A stretch of DNA of 64,000 nucleotides from Actinotalea sp. JY-7876 (GTDB lineage: Bacteria > Actinomycetota > Actinomycetes > Actinomycetales > Cellulomonadaceae): the NCBI RefSeq assembly GCF_014042015.1, contig NZ_CP059493.1, forward strand, positions 558,001 to 622,000, given 5' to 3'. The notes beneath the pieces are model-generated. The model was not told the origin of the DNA. It saw nothing but the letters and a program-made list of their open reading frames with translations, and ran no database searches. Position numbers and translations under genes: made by a program. Below are positions 59,920-64,000 of this stretch, in pieces; within the stretch, counting starts at the first letter, position 1, and each line of letters begins with the position of its first letter.

Positions 59920-60801
59920 TCAGCGCTCCACCGGCGTGAGCTCGGGCCGCTTGGGCCGCCGTGCGTCACCGCTGGACCGGCGCCGCAGGCGTCGCGTCGC
60001 CCACGGGTAGGCGTGCTCGCGGAACCACTCCGCGTCCTGCTGGACGCGCGCCGCGAGCGGCACGGGCGGCAGCGGCGTGAGCGGGTCGTCCCAGGCGGCG
60101 TCGTCGGGCTCGAGCCCCAGGCCGACCAGGGCCGCCTGCGCGACGCGCCGGTGCCCCTCGGTCGTGAGGTGGATCCGGTCCGGCGCCCACATGCGCCAGT
60201 CGCGAAGCGAGCGCATCCCCCACACGTCCGCCACGTAGGCGCCGTGCTTGCGTGCGATCGACCAGATGTGCGCGTTGTAGACGCCCGCACGCCACCGCGT
60301 GCGCCGGACGACCGGGCTGTCCTTGGCGTCCATGCCGGTCGCGAGCAGCACGTCGACGCCGGCCGCCCGCAGCCGCGCGACGGCCGCCTCGAGGCGTTCC
60401 GCGAGCACGTCGGGGTCCGCCGCCGGCCGGAGCATGTCGTTGCCCCCGCCGACGACGCTCACGAGGTCCGGACGCAGCTCGAGGGCGGCCGGCACCTGCT
60501 CGCGCAGGATCGGCTCCAGGAGGCGACCCCGCACGGCGAGGTTGGCGTACTGCACCGGGGCGTCGCCCTGCCCGATGCCGGCGCGCTCGGCCAGGTGCGC
60601 GGCCAGCAGGTCCGCCCAGCCCCGGCACACGAGCGTGGGGTCGACGGCGGTGGTGGTGGTCGGCGGGGCACCCCCGGGGACGTCCCACAGGCCCTCGGTG
60701 AACGAGTCGCCCAGCGCCACGTAGCGGCGCCACGGCGCGGTGCGGCCCGGCGGTGCGGTCGGCTGCTCGTCGTCGCCGTGCGGCGTCCGGGTGAATTCCA
60801 C
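59920..60801 (-). CDS. SGNH/GDSL-type esterase
   Basis: 293 aa. Block I YVALGDSFTEGLWD holds the catalytic Ser; block III GGGNDM and the C-terminal DRIHLTTEGHRRVAQ with Asp and His complete the set. There is no signal peptide. The GTG at 60801 has GGGAGG upstream and CACACT 7 nt away; a start at 60828 is possible. Such enzymes deacylate or de-esterify small molecules or polysaccharides. It sits opposite in orientation to the secreted-protein cassette. Confidence 0.88.
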   Translation of the reverse strand: MEFTRTPHGDDEQPTAPPGRTAPWRRYVALGDSFTEGLWDVPGGAPPTTTTAVDPTLVCRGWADLLAAHLAERAGIGQGDAPVQYANLAVRGRLLEPILREQVPAALELRPDLVSVVGGGNDMLRPAADPDVLAERLEAAVARLRAAGVDVLLATGMDAKDSPVVRRTRWRAGVYNAHIWSIARKHGAYVADVWGMRSLRDWRMWAPDRIHLTTEGHRRVAQAALVGLGLEPDDAAWDDPLTPLPPVPLAARVQQDAEWFREHAYPWATRRLRRRSSGDARRPKRPELTPVER

Positions 60802-60899
60802 GCCTCCCAGTGTGCGCCGATGCGACACAGACGCCCAATCCGGGCGCGGAGCCGGAAGGGGGGCTGGACCGCCGGCGTGTGATGGGTCACTCTTGGCTC

Positions 60900-60977
60900 G
60901 TCAGCGACAAGGGCAAACCCACCGCGAGGTGGGGACGCAAAGCCACGGGACCCCTCGGGTCAGCCGGGCCACCGAAC
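60900..60977 (+). ncRNA. cyclic di-GMP-I riboswitch (GEMM)
   Basis: The conserved GEMM core is complete: AGGGCAAACC, stem CCACC/GGTGG (60919-60923, 60928-60932) capped by the GNRA tetraloop GCGA, then GGGACGCAAAGCCACGG, a second hairpin GACCC-CTC-GGGTC (60949-60961), and AGCCGGGCCACCG. This class binds c-di-GMP. It lies in the leader of the 61195 secreted-protein gene. Whether it acts as an on or off switch is not evident. Confidence 0.92.
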
Positions 60978-60989
60978 GTGAGGTCCACC

Positions 60990-61082
60990 ATGAGCAGCAC
61001 GCTTCCCGTGCGATCCGGCTCCACTCCTCTGTGCCACGACGCCGCGCGCGTCCCCCTCGGCCTCGGCCTACCCGCCTCCTGA
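60990..61082 (+). CDS. 30-codon leader ORF behind the riboswitch
   Basis: ATG AGC AGC ACG opens a 30-aa frame (MSSTLPVRSG...PLGLGLPAS) 13 nt after the riboswitch, with GTGAGGT upstream as a weak ribosome-binding site. Its TGA lies inside the first downstream hairpin. Translation could couple ligand binding to folding of the hairpins. The peptide has no known family and may be non-functional itself. Confidence 0.4.
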   Translation: MSSTLPVRSGSTPLCHDAARVPLGLGLPAS

Positions 61083-61171
61083 GCACGTTCTCAGGACGCT
61101 TCCCGCACGCCCCCGGGCGTGCGACCGCCGGCAGGACGTCGGCGCAGGGGATCACCGGACGGATCCGGTGA
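61078..61171 (+). other. three consecutive hairpins in the riboswitch leader
   Basis: Stems CCTGAG/CTCAGG (61078-61095), CGCACGCCC/GGGCGTGCG (61104-61123) and TCACCGGA/TCCGGTGA (61152-61171). The last ends 24 nt before the ATG. They are candidates for the riboswitch's expression platform, as transcription terminator or ribosome-access structures. Confidence 0.6.
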
Positions 61172-61194
61172 CGTGGACCACCAGGAGGGTGGAG

Positions 61195-61593
61195 ATGGAT
61201 CGACGGACGAGGAAGGCGGCATCGGTCGCACTCGTGGCGCTCGCCCTGGTGGGCGTGCGGACGGCGTCCGCGGCCGGGGTCGACCTGGGGGGTCAGCAGG
61301 TCCTGGTGGGGGAGGACGGGGTGCAGGGGTGCAGCTCGTCGCAGATCGAGGTCCGGTACGACGTCGCCTACGACGCCGCACTGCAGGGATACGGCGTGAG
61401 CGGGGCCCGGCTGTCGGGGCTGGACACCGCTTGCGAGGGACACGACGTGGTCGTGACCCTCAGCGGGCCCGGGGGGGTCGCGCTGGCCGAGCTGTCCGCA
61501 GTGATCGGTGCGTCGGAGACGACGGTCCCGGTGCCGGCGAACGTGCCGGTGCCGGCTGAGGAGCTCACGGGGGTGAGCGTCGTCCTCAGCTAG
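61195..61593 (+). CDS. secreted protein under c-di-GMP riboswitch
   Basis: 132 aa paralogue of the 58074 product. Signal peptide [25 protein letters not shown], then Cys46 in VQGCSSSQ and Cys80 in [10 protein letters not shown] at nearly identical positions to its relative, and the closing [14 protein letters not shown]. The start follows AGGAGGGTGGAG. The last 8 nt overlap the convergent ung gene. Its regulation by c-di-GMP suggests a role in attachment or biofilm, by inference. Confidence 0.78.
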   Translation: MDRRTRKAASVALVALALVGVRTASAAGVDLGGQQVLVGEDGVQGCSSSQIEVRYDVAYDAALQGYGVSGARLSGLDTACEGHDVVVTLSGPGGVALAELSAVIGASETTVPVPANVPVPAEELTGVSVVLS

Positions 61594-62347
61594 TTCGCGG
61601 TCGCAGGACCGCGGCGCCCGACGTGGCGCCGTCCCCTGGGGAGGGGGCGGCGCCGGTCGGTCGGGTCTGCTGGTCGGGGGACCAGCGCACGGGAGGCGCG
61701 CCCTGCTCGGCGAGCAGCGCGTCGACGCGGGAGAACGGCCGGGAGCCGAAGAAGCCCCGGGACGCCGAGAGCGGGCTGGGGTGCGCGCTCTCGACCACGG
61801 GGACGCCCCCGAGCAGCGGGCGGACCTGCTGCGCGTCGCGGCCCCACAGGAGGGCGACGAGCGGCCCGCCCCGTTCCACGAGCGCCGTGACGGCGCGGTC
61901 GGTGACGTCCTGCCACCCGAGGTGCCGGTGCGAGCCCGGTGCGCCGGTGCCCACGGTGAGGACCCGGTTGAGGAGCAGGACGCCCTCCTGCTCCCAGTCG
62001 CTGAGGTCGCCGTCGGGCCCGCGCACGACGCCGACGTCGTCCGCGAGCTCGCGGTGGATGTTCTGCAGCGAGCGGGGCAGCGGGCGCACCCCGGGCGCCA
62101 CCGAGAAGGACAGGCCGACGGCGTGCCCGGGCGTCGGGTACGGGTCCTGGCCGATGACGAGCACGCGGACGTCCGCCATGGGCCGCGCGAACGCGCGCAG
62201 GACGGCGTCGGGGGCCGGGAGCCAGGCCCGGCCGGCCGCGGACTCCGCGCGCAGCGCGTCGCCGATCTCGCGCAGCCGCAGCTCGACCGGTGCGAGGGCC
62301 GCGGCCCAGTCCGGGGCCATGAGCGCGTCGAGGGGCTGACGGATCAC
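61586..62347 (-). CDS. ung: uracil-DNA glycosylase (family 1)
   Basis: 253 aa DNA repair enzyme removing uracil. The catalytic water-activating motif [17 protein letters not shown], then the Leu-loop [18 protein letters not shown], define family 1. The C-terminal 25 residues are an unconserved tail. TAGGGT (62359-62354 on the minus strand) stands 6 nt before the GTG, a leaderless start. Confidence 0.95.
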   Translation of the reverse strand: MIRQPLDALMAPDWAAALAPVELRLREIGDALRAESAAGRAWLPAPDAVLRAFARPMADVRVLVIGQDPYPTPGHAVGLSFSVAPGVRPLPRSLQNIHRELADDVGVVRGPDGDLSDWEQEGVLLLNRVLTVGTGAPGSHRHLGWQDVTDRAVTALVERGGPLVALLWGRDAQQVRPLLGGVPVVESAHPSPLSASRGFFGSRPFSRVDALLAEQGAPPVRWSPDQQTRPTGAAPSPGDGATSGAAVLRPRTS

Positions 62348-62500
62348 GCGGCGACCCTAGCCGCCGCCGCGCTCCCTTACTCGATCACCGCGCGGGGGTC
62401 ATCCCGACGCGCCGGGACGAATGACACGCGTGTCATTCCGCGTCTACGATGAGCCGACGCCCGGGGACGGGCGACGACGCCGCTTCACCCTGGAGGACCC

Positions 62501-62809
62501 ATGGACGCGATGGCCACCGCGCGCGACGCGGACCGCACGGACGCCCGGGTCCACGCCGCCGAGCTCTCCGAGCGCGACCAGCAGATCCTCGCCTTCGAGC
62601 GCCAGTGGTGGAAGTACGCCGGGGCCAAGGAGCAGGCGGTCAAGGAGCTCTTCGACATGTCCGCGACGCGGTACTACCAGGTGCTCAATGCGCTCATCGA
62701 CTCGCCCGCGGCGCTGGCCCAGGACCCCATGCTGATCAAGCGCCTGCGCCGGATGCGCGCGTCCCGCCAGCGGGCCCGCACCGCGCGTCGTCTGGGTGTC
62801 GACGCCTGA
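62501..62809 (+). CDS. DUF3263 protein
   Basis: 102 aa. ERDQQILAFERQWWKYAGAKEQAVKELFDMSATRYYQVLNALIDSPAALAQDPMLIKRLRRMR is the actinobacterial DUF3263 family, helical and probably DNA-binding (helix-turn-helix-like). ATG follows CTGGAGGACC. It is usually next to the LytR_C gene, as here. Confidence 0.9.
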   Translation: MDAMATARDADRTDARVHAAELSERDQQILAFERQWWKYAGAKEQAVKELFDMSATRYYQVLNALIDSPAALAQDPMLIKRLRRMRASRQRARTARRLGVDA

Positions 62810-62838
62810 GAGGCGGGGCGCCCGCTAGCCTGTCCGCC

Positions 62839-63462
62839 GTGAAGGCCGGCGACTACCCCTACCCCGCGGACGAGTTCGACGCCGCGGATGCCCGGGGCGG
62901 CCCACGAGGCGTTCACCGCGCACCGCGCTCGCGCCGCCGCCGTCTGCTGCCCTTCCTGGTCGTCCTCGTCGTCTTCCCCCTCCTCGCCTACGGCGCGGTC
63001 ACGTGGCTCTCCGACTGGCAGGGGCTGGGCTCCGGGGGGACGCCCGCGGAGGGGACGTCCACCGAGGCCGACGAGGGGACCACCGAGGAGGAGCCGGTCG
63101 AGGAGGACGCCGGCGAGGCCGAGGTGCCCGTCGAGCCGGAGACGGAGGAGCCGGTCGAGACGACCCCGCCCCCGCCCCCGGTCGACCTCGCCACACCCGT
63201 CGAGGTGTTCAACGCCACGTCCCGCTCCGGCCTCGCGGGCGGTGCGGCCGAGCGTGTGGAGGAGGCCGGCTTCACGGCCGTGAGTGCCGGCAACTGGCAG
63301 GGCGACGACCTCGAGGCGTCGACCGTGTACTACGCGACGCCCGACCAGGTCACGACGGCGGAGCTCGTCGCGCAGACCCTCGGCATCACCGCCGTGCAGG
63401 AGTCCGCGGAGCAGGCGCCCGAAGGCGTCGTCGTCGTGCTCGCCGCCGACTACGAGGACTGA
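62839..63462 (+). CDS. LytR C-terminal domain membrane protein
   Basis: 207 aa. A basic N-terminus, one membrane helix (about residues 38-58), a Glu/Pro/Thr linker and the LytR_C domain (ATPVEVFNATSRSGLAGGAAERVEEAGFTAV). TAGCCT is 7 nt before the GTG. Such proteins sit in the envelope; the catalytic LCP domain is absent, so it is not a ligase itself. Confidence 0.87.
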   Translation: MKAGDYPYPADEFDAADARGGPRGVHRAPRSRRRRLLPFLVVLVVFPLLAYGAVTWLSDWQGLGSGGTPAEGTSTEADEGTTEEEPVEEDAGEAEVPVEPETEEPVETTPPPPPVDLATPVEVFNATSRSGLAGGAAERVEEAGFTAVSAGNWQGDDLEASTVYYATPDQVTTAELVAQTLGITAVQESAEQAPEGVVVVLAADYED

Positions 63463-63480
63463 GCCGACCGCGTCGTGCGA

Positions 63481-63510
63481 CGCAGGCGGCCGCCCGGGCC
63501 GCCGCCTGCG
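63481..63510. terminator. terminator after the LytR_C gene
   Basis: CGCAGGCGGC (63481-63490) pairs perfectly with GCCGCCTGCG (63501-63510) around a GC-rich loop that can also pair. It lies 18 nt after the stop. Confidence 0.72.
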
Positions 63511-63575
63511 GTCGCCGCGACCGCCCCGAGCGGTGAGGATGCGGGGGACGGGACGGACGGACGACGGGAGCGTGC

Positions 63576-64000
63576 ATGACGCGGGCGCTGGACGTCGTCG
63601 TCGTGGGCTCCGGACCCAACGGCCTCGCCGCCGCGGTGACGCTCGCGCGGGCGGGGCTCGAGGTCGTCGTGCTCGAGGCCCAGCCGCACCCGGGCGGGGG
63701 CGCCCGCACGGCGGACCTCGGCCTGTGGCCGGGCGTCGTCCACGACACGTGCAGCGCCGTCCACCCCATGGCCGTCGCCTCGCCGTTCTTCCGGCGGTTC
63801 GACCTGGCGGCCCGCGGCGTCGAGCTGGTGGCGCCCGAGGTGTCGTACGCCCAGCCGCTGGCCCAGGGGGCCGGGATCGCCTACCGCGACCTCGACCGCA
63901 CCGCGCGGGAGCTCGGCGTCGACGGCGGCGCGTGGCTCGAGACCTTCGGGCCGCTCGTCGCGCACGCCGAGGCCCTCGTCGGTTTCCTCCTGGGCGACCG
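63576..64000 (+). CDS. FAD-dependent oxidoreductase, N-terminal part
   Basis: The frame runs off the window edge after about 141 residues. The dinucleotide-binding motif [43 protein letters not shown] and the [12 protein letters not shown] segment match the phytoene-desaturase-like NAD(P)/FAD oxidoreductases. ATG 63576 is preceded by GGGAG at 6 nt. Substrate cannot be inferred from the fragment. Confidence 0.85.
   Translation, partial: MTRALDVVVVGSGPNGLAAAVTLARAGLEVVVLEAQPHPGGGARTADLGLWPGVVHDTCSAVHPMAVASPFFRRFDLAARGVELVAPEVSYAQPLAQGAGIAYRDLDRTARELGVDGGAWLETFGPLVAHAEALVGFLLGD

Overview
The window is about 75% G+C and densely packed. Codons end almost always in G or C, and GTG starts and 1-8 bp gene overlaps are common. 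Lsr2, CarD, MshA (mycothiol), a SenX3/RegX3-type phosphate two-component system, DUF2342, DUF3180, DUF3263, DUF4032 and MsiK all point to a high-GC actinobacterium. The xylose genes and overall style suggest Cellulomonas or a close relative. That taxonomic call is inference; no rRNA gene is present.

Layout. 0-7.6 kb: tail of a DUF2342 protein, then tilS, hpt, ftsH and the folate genes folE, folP and a fused folB-folK, then a DUF3180 protein. 7.6-15.7 kb: two bacterial PH-domain membrane proteins, a DUF2520 dehydrogenase-like gene, panC, panD, nadB, a DUF5701-like gene, a rhodanese and nadC. 15.7-17.9 kb: lysS, a small membrane protein and lsr2. 18.0-27.5 kb: xylose catabolism (xylB, xylA), the ROK repressor xylR, a ChvE/MmsA(GguA)/GguB sugar ABC importer and a lactonase. 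Two matching 21-bp operators tie xylA and the importer to XylR. 27.5-29.6 kb: mshA and gpmA. 29.7-36.5 kb: the phosphate regulon phoU, senX3-regX3 and pstSCAB, with PHO boxes. 36.5-39.8 kb: an LpqE-like lipoprotein, carD, ispD, ispF and a DMT exporter. 39.8-44.4 kb: a LysR regulator, a quinone reductase, an aldonolactone oxidase and a PLP-dependent enzyme. 44.5-52.0 kb: cysS, rlmB, DUF4032, msiK, otsB and otsA. 52.1-56.1 kb: a Ser/Thr kinase, a membrane protein, a DsbA-like thioredoxin and VKOR.

56.2-58.0 kb is the accessory part. A tRNA-Thr is followed by a second, divergent tRNA-Thr-like gene. A 66-bp direct repeat, starting in the 3' end of the first tRNA, brackets about 1.5 kb of decayed genes: a C-terminal fragment, a frameshifted membrane protein and a gutted MNT nucleotidyltransferase.

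58.0-61.6 kb is the most interesting part. It holds three small secreted proteins around a SipW/ER-type signal peptidase with a Ser/His dyad. The last secreted gene sits behind a well-formed cyclic di-GMP-I riboswitch, a 30-codon ORF and three hairpins. This reads as a c-di-GMP-controlled export cassette for disulfide-containing surface proteins, downstream of a DsbA/VKOR pair. The window closes with ung, a DUF3263 gene, a LytR_C protein and a truncated FAD oxidoreductase.

A theme throughout is leaderless expression: at least twelve genes have TANNNT exactly 6 nt before the ATG or GTG, which helped choose start codons.
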